Shown here: positions 8,046-16,960 of the stretch, in pieces
How positions within the stretch are numbered: the stretch's first letter is position 1
Layout: each line of letters begins with the position of its first letter
DNA from: CAZAJS01 sp964485635
GTDB lineage: Bacteria; Pseudomonadota; Gammaproteobacteria; Francisellales; Francisellaceae
Direction of reading: 5' to 3'
DNA length: 37,440 nucleotides
Assembly (NCBI GenBank): GCA_964485635.1
Contig: CAZAJS010000004.1
Location: 1 to 37,440, forward strand
Translations under genes and position numbers: made by a program
Notes under the pieces: model-generated
What the model was told of the DNA's origin: nothing
Seen by the model: only the letters and a program-made list of their open reading frames with translations
The model's database searches: none

Positions 8046-9234
8046 TTCTGTAACAATACAGCAACAGATTCAAGCACTAAACGAACAATCAGGTCCAACT
8101 GCTTGCCTTTCTAATTTACCTAAATTACTTCGACGTTTTCATATTGATCAAACGACGTTTAACAATATTATTACCATTACTGGAACGAATGGTAAAGGGT
8201 CGACCATTGTATTGCTTGAACACTTATTTGAGTCCAATAACTGCTCTGTTATTAGTCATAGTTCACCTCATTTGCGGGCTTTCAATGAGCGCATTCGCAT
8301 CAATGGCCACCCCATTACTGATCAACAACTTTTAACCACCTTACAAACCATTCAAACAACGATTCCGGATTATCACTTATCTTTTTACATGGTCAGCTTT
8401 TTAGTTTTCTGTTTAACAGCTAATAAGCAAATACCAGATTATTTGCTTATTGAAGTTGGAATTGGCGGAAGACTTGATCCTGCTAATTTTTTTGATGCTT
8501 CTATTGCCGCTATTACTAATATTGGGTTAGACCACATTGAACAACTTGGCCCAACTCTTGATGATATCGCCTGGGAAAAAGCGCATATTGCCCGAGAAAA
8601 TAGGCCCATTATTTTAGGTCAAAAGATACCTGATCAAGGTATGGATTATTTAACACAGTTAGGCGCAATCCCTGTCAAGGCGATCATCGATGATCACATG
8701 GATTTCTCTCACCTAACCGCCCCGCCGAGAACGAGCTTAATGGTTGCCTATACGATTTATCAACAGTTAAACCAATGGGGCCACCAGCTAGAACAACCTT
8801 TAAATTGGGACAAAACGGTGATCCCAGGACGTCGACATGTCCTGAATCAACCCCCTTTATTGATTGCTGATGTGGCGCACAATGCCCCTGCCATTGACTA
8901 TCTTTTTAACCATTTAAAGCAGACTTTACCTGCCGGCAAGCAACAATGGGCAGGTCTTTTTACAGCGATGAAAACGCGCAATATTGCGACTTTACTCCCC
9001 CCCTCTATTACACAGTATATCGATCAATGGCATCTTGTGGAATTAGCCAATCAAGATCCACGATTATATTCGCTAGAAGCTTTATGCGAACAATTTGATG
9101 CTCTTGGGTTACCCTACCAAGCTCATGCAACCACCAAGGATGCCTTAAAAGCTATTGAACAACAAAATACAACGACCATTGCATTTGGCTCTTTTGTTTT
9201 AATTGGAGATATATTGGATCAATATCATGCGTAA
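8017..9234 (+). CDS. folC: Dihydrofolate synthase / folylpolyglutamate synthase
   Basis: Mur-ligase-type enzyme that adds glutamate to dihydropteroate and further glutamates to folates in the cytoplasm. The 405-aa product has the P-loop TGTNGKGS (residues 55-62), the EVGIGGRLDPAN motif, and TNIGLDHIEQLGPTLDDIAW with the conserved His-Asp region. The ATG at 8017 is preferred because the family N-terminus falls here; the frame is open further upstream only because it runs antiparallel in phase inside accD. It overlaps accD by 29 nt and tsaE by 8 nt, implying translational coupling. accD-folC adjacency is also found in E. coli. Confidence 0.95.
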   Translation: MTELKPLAPDSVTIQQQIQALNEQSGPTACLSNLPKLLRRFHIDQTTFNNIITITGTNGKGSTIVLLEHLFESNNCSVISHSSPHLRAFNERIRINGHPITDQQLLTTLQTIQTTIPDYHLSFYMVSFLVFCLTANKQIPDYLLIEVGIGGRLDPANFFDASIAAITNIGLDHIEQLGPTLDDIAWEKAHIARENRPIILGQKIPDQGMDYLTQLGAIPVKAIIDDHMDFSHLTAPPRTSLMVAYTIYQQLNQWGHQLEQPLNWDKTVIPGRRHVLNQPPLLIADVAHNAPAIDYLFNHLKQTLPAGKQQWAGLFTAMKTRNIATLLPPSITQYIDQWHLVELANQDPRLYSLEALCEQFDALGLPYQAHATTKDALKAIEQQNTTTIAFGSFVLIGDILDQYHA

Positions 9235-9685
9235 ACAAACCTACTTTATCCATAATGCCGCAGATATGAGACAGCTAGGCCAACAAATTGGACAACAATG
9301 CCAAACAGGCCAGATCATATTTTTCCATGGCCCACTAGGTGCCGGGAAAACCACATTAATCAAAGGTATGCTTTATACATTAACAGGATTACCAGAAACC
9401 GCTATTACCAGTCCAACTTATACCATTGTTGAAAGCTACCCTCATTCAAATGGCCAATCCATGTGTCACCATTTTGATTTATATCGCATTCATGATCCAG
9501 AAGAACTTGAGTGGCTTGGATTACGTGATTATATTAATGACAATGATATCAACTTATTCGAATGGCCTGAAAATGGGGATGATTTTTTGCCAACTGCTTG
9601 CCATGAGATTTTTATTGAGTATCATGACCAAGGCCGCTTTATTACCCACCTTTATGATGATTCAGACAACTCACATGGCAAATGA
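9227..9685 (+). CDS. tsaE: tRNA threonylcarbamoyladenosine biosynthesis ATPase TsaE
   Basis: ATPase that works with TsaB and TsaD to place the t6A modification at position 37 of ANN-decoding tRNAs. The 152-aa product has Walker A GPLGAGKTT (residues 35-43), the TSPTYTIVE switch motif, HFDLYRI, and the LFEWPENG motif with the conserved tryptophan. The ATG at 9227 overlaps the folC stop (ATGCGTAA); an upstream TTG at 9203 is in frame but unlikely. Its last 15 nt overlap the last 15 nt of the convergent outer-membrane-protein gene. Length is normal. Confidence 0.95.
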   Translation: MRKQTYFIHNAADMRQLGQQIGQQCQTGQIIFFHGPLGAGKTTLIKGMLYTLTGLPETAITSPTYTIVESYPHSNGQSMCHHFDLYRIHDPEELEWLGLRDYINDNDINLFEWPENGDDFLPTACHEIFIEYHDQGRFITHLYDDSDNSHGK

Positions 9686-10438
9686 ATAGCGTATCCCAAT
9701 CCCAAATGCACCATACGTAATAGGCTGCTGTAATTCAGACACATCATTGACAGACACTGCATGAAATTTTTGATTGAATGTTTGCAAATAACGCGCATAT
9801 ACTGCCCAATTGTCATTAACCTGGTAACCTGCAACCGCTTGAATTGCTGGTTGCCAGCTTGACAAATTCAGCTGACGTTTTTTGTCATTATTTTTTAATA
9901 TTTGATCATCACCAATTTCTTGAACTAAAAAAGACTGCCAATTATAAACAAGCCCACCATACACCCCCCCAAAAAACGGCTGATTGTCTGAATGAAATAC
10001 CACCCCGAATAAAATAGGAATCGACATAGAACGTCGAACACGCAGAACACCATTCCACTGATTTTGCCCTGTTGTCTGCTCCATGGAAAACGTAGACAAA
10101 TGCAGCTGACCTAAAAAATCAAACCCTGCTTGTAGTTCTAAAAACCAATCATCATGCAACAAAAACCCCATCCCTAAATTAATTCGAGAGTCAAATGCCG
10201 CCCCATTTTTATTCGCATCAGACAGTTGCCATTGATCCGAATTATACCCTAATGTTTGTGCATCTTTAGGGGCTCTAGTTTTTGTTGTTAAGGCGGGCCC
10301 TGTCGATAATTCTGTAAAAAGATAACGTTTCGGGATATTTGGCCTAGCAATGCTGATAATAGGAATCATCAACATCAAATAAACTAACCATTTGACTATC
10401 TGACTTAAAAATGAAAAAAAGTACCGATTCATTAACAT
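9671..10438 (-). CDS. Predicted outer-membrane beta-barrel protein (tandem paralogue 2)
   Basis: A 255-aa protein with an N-terminal hydrophobic stretch (about residues 10-30, IVKWLVYLMLMIPIIS) that may be a signal peptide. The rest alternates in the pattern of a small barrel and ends in GIGIRYSFAM. The segment GYQVNDNWAVYARYLQTF closely matches GYQVDDQWSVYASYFQTF in the neighbour 20 nt upstream, so the two are tandem paralogues, probably one transcript. The overall look is that of opacity/OmpW-like eight-strand barrels; I cannot name a family. The signal region is less typical than in the paralogue. The ATG at 10438 has AGG close upstream; an ATG at 10432 is an alternative. Confidence 0.75.
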   Translation of the reverse strand: MLMNRYFFSFLSQIVKWLVYLMLMIPIISIARPNIPKRYLFTELSTGPALTTKTRAPKDAQTLGYNSDQWQLSDANKNGAAFDSRINLGMGFLLHDDWFLELQAGFDFLGQLHLSTFSMEQTTGQNQWNGVLRVRRSMSIPILFGVVFHSDNQPFFGGVYGGLVYNWQSFLVQEIGDDQILKNNDKKRQLNLSSWQPAIQAVAGYQVNDNWAVYARYLQTFNQKFHAVSVNDVSELQQPITYGAFGIGIRYSFAM

Positions 10439-10458
10439 CAGGCCTAATCATTTATCAA

Positions 10459-11202
10459 TTAAATTAATTGCATTGATTGACTATAATCCGATGGCGAACG
10501 CCATTTATTGCTAATTGGAATTGTATAACGCACTCCAAATCGAATCGCACTGTAAGTCATTGGCACGCTGTTATTTTGACTATCATTGATATCAACATTT
10601 TGTTGATGTTCTCCAAATGTTTGAAAATAACTGGCATAAACGCTCCATTGATCATCTACTTGATAGCCAAGCTGAAGTTCAAATGAAGGTTGGAAACGTC
10701 GCTTATTTTCTTGCTGCGTTCCCATATCAATACCATTGCTATCAATCTTATTTAAGCGAAATTGTTGATTTACATAGCTAACGCCACCATAAACGCTACC
10801 ATAAAGCCCAAAATCAGTCCGATAACTCAAGCCAATCATCAAAGGTAAAACAAATGCATGGTTAATCCATAATGTTCCACTTGTCCCAGAATTTAATTCA
10901 AATTCTGATTTATACAATTCCCCTAAATAGTCAAGGCCAGTATAAAGCTCTAAATTTAAGTTTTTATATAAAGTTGTCCCAATCCCTAATTTAAATGCCG
11001 CATTAATCGTATTCGTTTGACTATTAACTTGGTTAAAGCCACCAGATTCACCGACAACCTCGCCATTTAATGGGATAGCATCATTCGTAACATTCGCTGA
11101 TCCAATTAGTCCGCTTGTGAAAAAATACGTTTCTTTTTCACTCGCATAAGAAAACGTTGTTATAGCAAAACATAAGCCACTAATGAGTAATTGTTTTTTC
11201 AT
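10459..11202 (-). CDS. Predicted outer-membrane beta-barrel protein (tandem paralogue 1)
   Basis: A 247-aa protein with a classical signal peptide (MKKQLLISGLCFAITTFSYA, cleavage expected after Ala20). The body has alternating polar/aromatic strands separated by turns and short Asn/Ser-rich loops, consistent with an eight-strand outer-membrane barrel. The start is the ATG at 11202; the frame also offers a TTG three bases upstream. The C-terminal third aligns well with the next gene (GYQVDDQWSVYASYFQTF; MTYSAIRFGVRYTIPIS). Function is unknown; small barrels of this type serve as adhesins, surface antigens or small-solute pores. Confidence 0.78.
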   Translation of the reverse strand: MKKQLLISGLCFAITTFSYASEKETYFFTSGLIGSANVTNDAIPLNGEVVGESGGFNQVNSQTNTINAAFKLGIGTTLYKNLNLELYTGLDYLGELYKSEFELNSGTSGTLWINHAFVLPLMIGLSYRTDFGLYGSVYGGVSYVNQQFRLNKIDSNGIDMGTQQENKRRFQPSFELQLGYQVDDQWSVYASYFQTFGEHQQNVDINDSQNNSVPMTYSAIRFGVRYTIPISNKWRSPSDYSQSMQLI

Positions 11203-11289
11203 CAATTTCGCCTACTAAGTACTCGATACCATGATGCTGCTATAGTAACATATATATTGAAAAATGAATAGATAAAATAAGACAAAAAA

Positions 11290-11374
11290 TGGTGCGGAAG
11301 GAGAGACTCGAACTCTCACGGGTTGCCCCACTAGAACCTAAATCTAGCGCGTCTACCAATTCCGCCACTCCCGC
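11290..11374 (-). tRNA. tRNA-Leu (UAG)
   Basis: 85 nt including an encoded CCA. The acceptor arms GCGGGAG/CTTCCGC pair with one G-T; the anticodon stem CTAGA/TCTAG encloses loop TTTAGGT, giving anticodon UAG. It has the long variable arm of a leucine tRNA. It is last in a five-tRNA transcript and lies one base after tRNA-His. The DNA just past the CCA reads TTTTTTGTC on the transcribed strand, which may help terminate or process it. Confidence 0.97.
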
Positions 11375-11375
11375 A

Positions 11376-11452
11376 TGGGGTGATCGATGGGACTCGAACC
11401 CACGACAACCGGAATCACAATCCGGGGCTCTACCAACTGAGCTACGACCACC
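11376..11452 (-). tRNA. tRNA-His (GUG)
   Basis: 77 nt with encoded CCA and the histidine-specific extra G at -1 opposite C73. Anticodon stem CCGGA/TCCGG, loop TTGTGAT, anticodon GUG. It is separated from tRNA-Leu by a single base. Confidence 0.97.
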
Positions 11453-11470
11453 AATAACACCATTTAAACC

Positions 11471-11547
11471 TGGCACGCCTGGCAGGACTCGAACCTGCTA
11501 CCGTCGGCTTAGAAGGCCGATGCTCTATCCAAATGAGCTACAGGCGC
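11471..11547 (-). tRNA. tRNA-Arg (UCU)
   Basis: 77 nt with encoded CCA. Acceptor GCGCCTG/CAGGCGT (first pair G-T), anticodon stem TCGGC/GCCGA, loop CTTCTAA, anticodon UCU, which reads AGA/AGG. The corresponding E. coli cluster has tRNA-Arg(CCG) at this place, so the isoacceptor differs. Confidence 0.96.
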
Positions 11548-11574
11548 AAGCTGTCAAACTGCCAACGTAAAAAA

Positions 11575-11651
<77 letters not shown>

Positions 11652-11661
11652 ACGTATTTTG

Positions 11662-11737
11662 TGGTGGCCAGAGGCAGAATCGAACTGCCGACACGAGGAT
11701 TTTCAGTCCACTGCTCTACCGACTGAGCTATCTGGCC
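11662..11737 (-). tRNA. tRNA-Phe (GAA)
   Basis: 76 nt with encoded CCA. Acceptor GGCCAGA/TCTGGCC, D-loop AGTCGGTA, loop CTGAAAA with anticodon GAA, T-arm GGCAG/CTGCC. The anticodon stem GTGGA/TCCTC contains a U28-U42 mismatch, which is unusual. It is first in the tRNA transcript. Confidence 0.95.
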
Positions 11738-11747
11738 AACGAGATCT

Positions 11748-11776
11748 ATTAAACCGTATTTTGCTTTCTAGGTCAA
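11748..11776 (-). promoter_or_regulatory. Promoter of the five-tRNA operon
   Basis: Reading the reverse strand: -35 TTGACC (11771-11776), 17-base spacer, -10 TTTAAT (11748-11753), each with one mismatch to the sigma-70 consensus. The first tRNA begins 10 bases after the -10 box, so the primary transcript would have almost no leader. Confidence 0.75.
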
Positions 11777-11817
11777 GGGTTTTTAATAAAAAAACCGGTT
11801 TTTATATTATTAACAAT

Positions 11818-11839
11818 CACCTAAAGCCTTCTTTAAGTG
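11818..11839 (-). terminator. Probable terminator after accA
   Basis: Reverse strand CACTTAAAG - AAGG - CTTTAGGTG: a 9-bp stem with one G-U pair and a 4-base loop, 20 nt past the accA stop. The following tract is U-rich but broken (ATTGTTAATAATAT), so termination may be inefficient; the tRNA promoter lies just beyond. Confidence 0.5.
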
Positions 11840-11858
11840 GTTGCTCAACGCAAGGTGT

Positions 11859-12812
11859 TTAACTTTCTGTAAAATTGCCTAAAGCCATTAAACGGGCATA
11901 ACGTTGATCTGATCGATCACTATCTGTCATGCTTGTTAGATGCGTTACATGTTGCGTTAAACTATCCCGTATCAAATCTGCTGCTTGAGCTAAATGACGA
12001 TGGGCCCCACCAAGCGGCTCTTTCACAACTTCATCTACAAGCCCTAGCTCATATAAACGTTTTGAAGTAATACCCATAATTTCAGAGGCTTCAGGCGCTT
12101 TCTCGGCGGTTTTCCACAAAATAGAGGCGCACCCTTCTGGGGAAATGGTTGCAAAATAACTATACTCAAGCATCAACAATCGATCTCCAACACCAATGCC
12201 CAGCGCCCCACCAGAACACCCTTCACCGATGACAAAGGAGACAATGGGCACTTGTAATTTTGCCATTTCAAATAAATTGCGGGCAATAGCTTCACTTTGT
12301 CCACGTTCTTCAGCTTGAATACCGGGATAAGCTCCCGGCGTATCGATAAAAGTAATCACAGGCATATGAAACTTTTCAGCTAATTTCATTAACCGTAATG
12401 CTTTTCGATACCCTTCCGGATGCATCATGCCAAAATTATGTTTGAGCTTATCTTTGGTTTTACGCCCTTTTTCTTGGCCAATCACCATTACAGGTTGATC
12501 TTTTAAATAGGCAATACCCCCAATGACCGCTTCATCATCGCGATATGCCCGATCACCATGCAAAGCTTGAAAGTCATCAAATACTAAGTTAACTAAATCT
12601 TTAAAATAAGGACGTTGGGGATGGCGTGCTAATTGAATCATTTGCCAATCACTTAAACCGCCATAGACTTTTTTCATTAAATCATCAACTTGTCCTTGCA
12701 AAGTTTTAATTTGCTTTTGGATTGTACTATCCTGTGAATTATTACTACTGGCTAATGCCGAAATTTTTTCTTCTAACTCAACAATGGGTTTTTCAAAATC
12801 TAAAAACTGCAT
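11859..12812 (-). CDS. accA: Acetyl-CoA carboxylase, carboxyltransferase alpha subunit
   Basis: Partner of AccD in the alpha2beta2 carboxyltransferase that makes malonyl-CoA. The 317-aa product (E. coli 319) begins MQFLDFEKPI and has the helical N-terminal region, GRKTKDKLKHNFGMMHPEGY, the oxyanion loop FIDTPGAYPGIQAEERGQSE, and GEGCSGGALGIGVGD. The ATG at 12812 is chosen over an in-frame TTG 24 nt upstream that lies before the stop of the preceding gene. It follows the MFS gene by 16 nt on the same strand and probably shares its promoter. In many gammaproteobacteria accA instead follows dnaE. Confidence 0.96.
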   Translation of the reverse strand: MQFLDFEKPIVELEEKISALASSNNSQDSTIQKQIKTLQGQVDDLMKKVYGGLSDWQMIQLARHPQRPYFKDLVNLVFDDFQALHGDRAYRDDEAVIGGIAYLKDQPVMVIGQEKGRKTKDKLKHNFGMMHPEGYRKALRLMKLAEKFHMPVITFIDTPGAYPGIQAEERGQSEAIARNLFEMAKLQVPIVSFVIGEGCSGGALGIGVGDRLLMLEYSYFATISPEGCASILWKTAEKAPEASEIMGITSKRLYELGLVDEVVKEPLGGAHRHLAQAADLIRDSLTQHVTHLTSMTDSDRSDQRYARLMALGNFTES

Positions 12813-12828
12813 AAATTCGTGCCCTCTG

Positions 12829-14094
12829 TTATTCAACTTGGCGTTGACAATACGTTTCTTTTAACCCTAAGGATAGCAAGAAACTCACTAAAAAACCAAA
12901 CACAATCAATAGCATAGCAACATTGTACGCAGCAACACCGCCAACCCATTGCAAAATCAAACCAAATAATGGAATGCCAATCACCCCTCCCCAAAATAGA
13001 CTATTCATTGAGACGACTGAGGTTGCGACAGCTGTATTTTTTTGTGGATTAATTTCAACGACCAATGGATAAGCAATGGTTTGGGCGCCAATTAAAAATC
13101 CTAAAATAAAAAATAAAATCATCATCCCCATATAACCAAAAGGAAACAGTATAATCAAACCAATGGTGACTAATGCTGCTAAACTCGCACCAATCAAGGG
13201 CAATTTGCGACGTTGAATTTTTTCTGTTAACCACCCCCAAAATGGATAGGCGACAATCATGCCTAAGAAAAGCTCCCCACTAACAATCGAAGCGGCTGTT
13301 TCAGATAAATGGTGTGTGTTTTCTAAATAAGCATTCGCCCACATGCCACCTAGCACCCAAGTCGGAATATTTAAAAAACCAACATATAGCCCAGGACACC
13401 AGTTTTTCCATTGGCTTAAAATGGTTGTTAATGTTTTGACAACAGGGATCCCTTTTAATTCGGCCACTTGCTGGGCACGGGCTTTTTGAAAGCCTGGCGG
13501 GGTATCCTGAACAAATAAAAGAATGCACAAGGCTAAAACTAAACCAAGTCCACCAATAAATAAGATTGTCCCAATTAATCCAGTCGCACTTAATAGCATA
13601 TGCAATGGTGACTGAACAATATAGCCGCCTAACATTCCAATGGCAATAATTACCCCAGTGACTAATCCCATTTGTGTTGATGGAAACCAATTAGTCGCAA
13701 TTCGAATACAGCCAACCAAACTAAAGGCACTAGCTAACCCCATTGATAAACGTGCCAACGTAAACATCACAACACTATTAGTCTTTGCCATTAATAAAAT
13801 GCAGATCGCGCAAATTAACAGTGTTGTTAAAATGGCTTTTTTAGGAGAAAATCGATCTAATAAATAAGCCGCTGGCAACAGACATAATAAATTAATCCAA
13901 AAATAAGCGCTAGCAATGAAACTTAAGCTTGTTTCATTCAGCATTTGATAATGTTTTAACAACTCTGGAGTTAATACATTAAATGCATTACCAAGTCCAA
14001 AATCATAAAGAAAGAAAAACGATACAATAACTGTCACAAACCATGCCTGGACCGATGAAACCGAGCCTAAGCGTTGCTGATAATGTGTTTCCAT
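12829..14094 (-). CDS. MFS transporter
   Basis: A 421-aa inner-membrane protein with about 12 hydrophobic helices and the MFS loop-2/3 motif in the form YLLDRFSPKKAIL (DR...KK). The N-terminal half has ARLSMGLASAFSLVGCIRIA, a typical helix-4 to helix-5 pattern. The best general resemblance is to the branch of MFS proteins common in Legionella, Coxiella and Francisella that includes amino-acid/nucleoside (Pht-type) transporters, but I cannot assign a substrate. The ATG at 14094 (METHYQQRLGS) has AGGAA nine bases upstream; an ATG at 14103 has that site directly abutting and is less likely. It is cotranscribed with accA. Confidence 0.85.
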   Translation of the reverse strand: METHYQQRLGSVSSVQAWFVTVIVSFFFLYDFGLGNAFNVLTPELLKHYQMLNETSLSFIASAYFWINLLCLLPAAYLLDRFSPKKAILTTLLICAICILLMAKTNSVVMFTLARLSMGLASAFSLVGCIRIATNWFPSTQMGLVTGVIIAIGMLGGYIVQSPLHMLLSATGLIGTILFIGGLGLVLALCILLFVQDTPPGFQKARAQQVAELKGIPVVKTLTTILSQWKNWCPGLYVGFLNIPTWVLGGMWANAYLENTHHLSETAASIVSGELFLGMIVAYPFWGWLTEKIQRRKLPLIGASLAALVTIGLIILFPFGYMGMMILFFILGFLIGAQTIAYPLVVEINPQKNTAVATSVVSMNSLFWGGVIGIPLFGLILQWVGGVAAYNVAMLLIVFGFLVSFLLSLGLKETYCQRQVE

Positions 14095-14130
14095 TTGAAG
14101 CATTCCTGATTGATTGATAATTGCAAAACT

Positions 14131-14159
14131 AATATAACAAACCCCCTTTAACAAAACAA
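14131..14159 (-). promoter_or_regulatory. Candidate promoter of MFS-accA
   Basis: Reverse strand: -35 TTGTTT (14154-14159), 17-base spacer, -10 TATATT (14131-14136; five of six). It lies in the 192-nt divergent region shared with mutS. Confidence 0.45.
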
Positions 14160-14222
14160 TGTTATCCTTCTGCAAACCTCATGACAATTCAATAATGATT
14201 CGATACAAACCCAAGCCGTATC

Positions 14223-14251
14223 TAGACAATTCAACAAGGTTAGCTTAAAAT
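14223..14251 (+). promoter_or_regulatory. Promoter of mutS
   Basis: -35 TAGACA (14223-14228; five of six), 17-base spacer, -10 TAAAAT (14246-14251; five of six). The ATG of mutS is 35 nt downstream. Confidence 0.6.
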
Positions 14252-14286
14252 AAATTCATCCGATCAATAACGGTGGCTGACATTCA

Positions 14287-16845
14287 ATGACACTTGATGC
14301 ACACACCCCCATGATGCAACAGTATTTAAAAATTAAAGCAAATTATCCAGATACATTTGTTTTTTATCGCATGGGGGATTTTTATGAACTTTTTTATGAT
14401 GATGCCCATCAAGCTGCCAAGATTTTAGATATTACCGTTACCACACGAGGTGCTTCGGCAGGCCAAAAAGTACCAATGGCTGGTGTCCCCTACCATGCTG
14501 CAGAAAATTATTTAGCAAAGCTAATTAAACATGGCCATAGTGTTGCTATTTGCGAACAAACTGGCGATGTCAATAACAGTAAAGGACCCGTCCAACGAAA
14601 TGTTGTTCGTATCATTACACCGGCGACTGTTTCTGAAGAACGATTTTTGGATGCGACAGAAGATAATCATCTTGTTGCTGTTGCTCAACAAGGATCACGT
14701 TTTGCTGTGGCTTATATGCGCTTTACTCAAGGGCATATTTATACCACCACCGTTGACCAAAGCAGTCATTTGCTCAATGAAATAACTCGACTAGCCCCTA
14801 AAGAAACACTTGTCCATCAACACGATGTTGAAACTTATGATAACCAATCTAACTGCTATGGGCATATCGTGCCTATGGCGCCTTGGTGTTTTGACCGGCA
14901 TCATGCTGAACAAAATATTCAACAAGCCTTAGGCCAATCTTACCAGCAAAATAAACTTCCCGATGAACAAGCCATTGCTGCCGGTGTTTTAATTGAGTAT
15001 TTAAAGCAAACGCAACAAGGCAACCTGCCACCAATTCAATCAATCCAACCGGCTCATGATACAGCTCAACTGCAGCTTGATTATACGGCACGAACCAGCT
15101 TAGAAGTCGATACAAGCCTCAACCCCGCTACCCCTCGGCGAACCTTGTATCATGTGATCAATCAATGCCAAACCGTTTTAGGCAGTCGTCTTTTGCGACA
15201 ATGGATCCGCCAACCAATTCGAGATCATCAAGTCTTAAACAATCGCTATGATGCCGTCAGTGCGCTTAGTGAGCACTTTGATACGATTCAAAATACACTT
15301 AAAAATATTACAGACATTGAACGTATTGCCTCACGCATTGCCATCGGGACCGTCAAGCCAAAAGATTTAGTTGCTTTAGGGCAAAGCTTAGCGCAATTGC
15401 CTTTCTTAACCAATCATTTAGAAGCCTGTCCAAGTACCGCATTGTTAACACAGCTGAACAACGATATCACGCTGTTACCAGAGATTGCAGATGATTTAAA
15501 TCGAGCCATTATCCCACAGCCACCCGCGACTATTCGTGATGGCGGTGTCATTGCTGAAGGCTATGATGCACAATTAGATCATTTACGACAAATGGGATCT
15601 CATGTGGGTGATTACTTAATTGAATTTGAAAAAAAAGAAAAACAACAAACTGGATTGCAATATTTAAAAATTGGTTATAACCGTGTTCATGGCTACTATA
15701 TTGAAATTCCTAAAAGCGCTAAAGACCAGGTCCCAACACATTATAGTCGCCGTCAAACGCTTAAAAATGTTGAACGTTATATTACCGAAGAACTCAAAAC
15801 CTTTGAAGACCAAATCTTAAGCAGCCAAGCACGCGCCTTAGCGCATGAAAAGGCTTGTTATCAACAATTGATTGATCAACTTAAACAATACTATCAAGCA
15901 TTACAAACAACGGCTAGCGCCATTGCGCAAATTGATGTACTGACCAATTTCGCCCAACGGCAAATAACACTCGGATTAACAAAACCGAAGTTAGTGGATC
16001 AAGATGCTTATTTAGCCTTGAAACAAGCTCGCCACTTAGTCATTGAACAGTATTTAAAAGAAACGCCTTTTATTCCAAATGATACCTGCTTTCAACAAGC
16101 GTTACGATTACAACTGATCACCGGTCCGAATATGGGGGGGAAATCCACCTATATGCGGCAAATTGCTCAAGCCGTTATCTTAGCCCATATTGGCTGCTAT
16201 GTTCCGGCTCAATCAGCAACTATTGGGAATATTGATGCCATTTTCACACGAATTGGTGCATCCGATGATTTGGCAAGTGGGCAATCAACTTTTATGGTTG
16301 AAATGACTGAAACGGCGACTATTCTACGAACAGCAACCGCAAAAAGTTTGGTCCTCATGGATGAAATTGGCCGTGGCACAAGCACAGTTGATGGGGTTGC
16401 CCTTGCCAGCGCCTGTTTAGATCAGCTTGTGACCATTGGCTGTTTAACGCTATTTGCTACTCACTATTTTGAATTAACCACATTAGCAGAACAATATGAT
16501 ACCGTCGAAAATATTCATTTTACGGCAAGTGAATATCAGGACCATATTATTTTTATGCATCAAGCCAAACCGGGTGTTGCGCAAAAAAGTTATGGGATTC
16601 AAGTGGCCCAGCTAGCCGGATTACCTGAGTGTGTGATTCAACAAGCTCAAGGCTACCTAACACATTCACCACAACCGGCCACTCCCCACCAATCAACACA
16701 ACCAACGGTTAATTCCAAACCTCAACGAGATCCAGTTATTGATCAGCTGGAACAAATTGATCTTAATAGCGTAACACCATTACAAGCATTTGACATTTTG
16801 CAACGATTAAAACAATCTTTGAAAGATGAATCAATAGAATCATGA
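14287..16845 (+). CDS. mutS: DNA mismatch repair protein MutS
   Basis: Recognises mismatches and small loops and starts methyl-directed repair with MutL. The 852-aa product is full length (E. coli 853). It has the mismatch-reading GDFYELF motif (Phe32, Glu34), connector and lever domains, Walker A GPNMGGKST (residues 613-621), and the Walker B/signature region LVLMDEIGRGTSTVDGVALA. A Pro/Gln/Thr-rich linker leads to the C-terminal helical tetramerisation segment (IDLNSVTPLQAFDILQRLK). GGTGG lies about nine bases before the ATG. No disruption was seen. Confidence 0.97.
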   Translation: MTLDAHTPMMQQYLKIKANYPDTFVFYRMGDFYELFYDDAHQAAKILDITVTTRGASAGQKVPMAGVPYHAAENYLAKLIKHGHSVAICEQTGDVNNSKGPVQRNVVRIITPATVSEERFLDATEDNHLVAVAQQGSRFAVAYMRFTQGHIYTTTVDQSSHLLNEITRLAPKETLVHQHDVETYDNQSNCYGHIVPMAPWCFDRHHAEQNIQQALGQSYQQNKLPDEQAIAAGVLIEYLKQTQQGNLPPIQSIQPAHDTAQLQLDYTARTSLEVDTSLNPATPRRTLYHVINQCQTVLGSRLLRQWIRQPIRDHQVLNNRYDAVSALSEHFDTIQNTLKNITDIERIASRIAIGTVKPKDLVALGQSLAQLPFLTNHLEACPSTALLTQLNNDITLLPEIADDLNRAIIPQPPATIRDGGVIAEGYDAQLDHLRQMGSHVGDYLIEFEKKEKQQTGLQYLKIGYNRVHGYYIEIPKSAKDQVPTHYSRRQTLKNVERYITEELKTFEDQILSSQARALAHEKACYQQLIDQLKQYYQALQTTASAIAQIDVLTNFAQRQITLGLTKPKLVDQDAYLALKQARHLVIEQYLKETPFIPNDTCFQQALRLQLITGPNMGGKSTYMRQIAQAVILAHIGCYVPAQSATIGNIDAIFTRIGASDDLASGQSTFMVEMTETATILRTATAKSLVLMDEIGRGTSTVDGVALASACLDQLVTIGCLTLFATHYFELTTLAEQYDTVENIHFTASEYQDHIIFMHQAKPGVAQKSYGIQVAQLAGLPECVIQQAQGYLTHSPQPATPHQSTQPTVNSKPQRDPVIDQLEQIDLNSVTPLQAFDILQRLKQSLKDESIES

Positions 16846-16882
16846 AAAGCCTGTTTTGAATAATGCCTTAGCAAATCAAAGC

Positions 16883-16911
16883 TTGGCTAACTTGCAAAAA
16901 TAAGGCATAAT
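16883..16911 (+). promoter_or_regulatory. Candidate promoter of secB inside an inverted repeat
   Basis: -35 TTGGCT (16883-16888), 17-base spacer, -10 CATAAT (16906-16911; five of six). Flanking arms TGCCTTA (16864-16870) and TAAGGCA (16901-16907) are exact inverted repeats, and TTAGC/GCTAA nests inside them. The right arm ends within the -10 box. Confidence 0.45.
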
Positions 16912-16960
16912 AAACCTAGTTTTTATTCGTCAACAAATGCAATCAATAAGGAATGAATCA

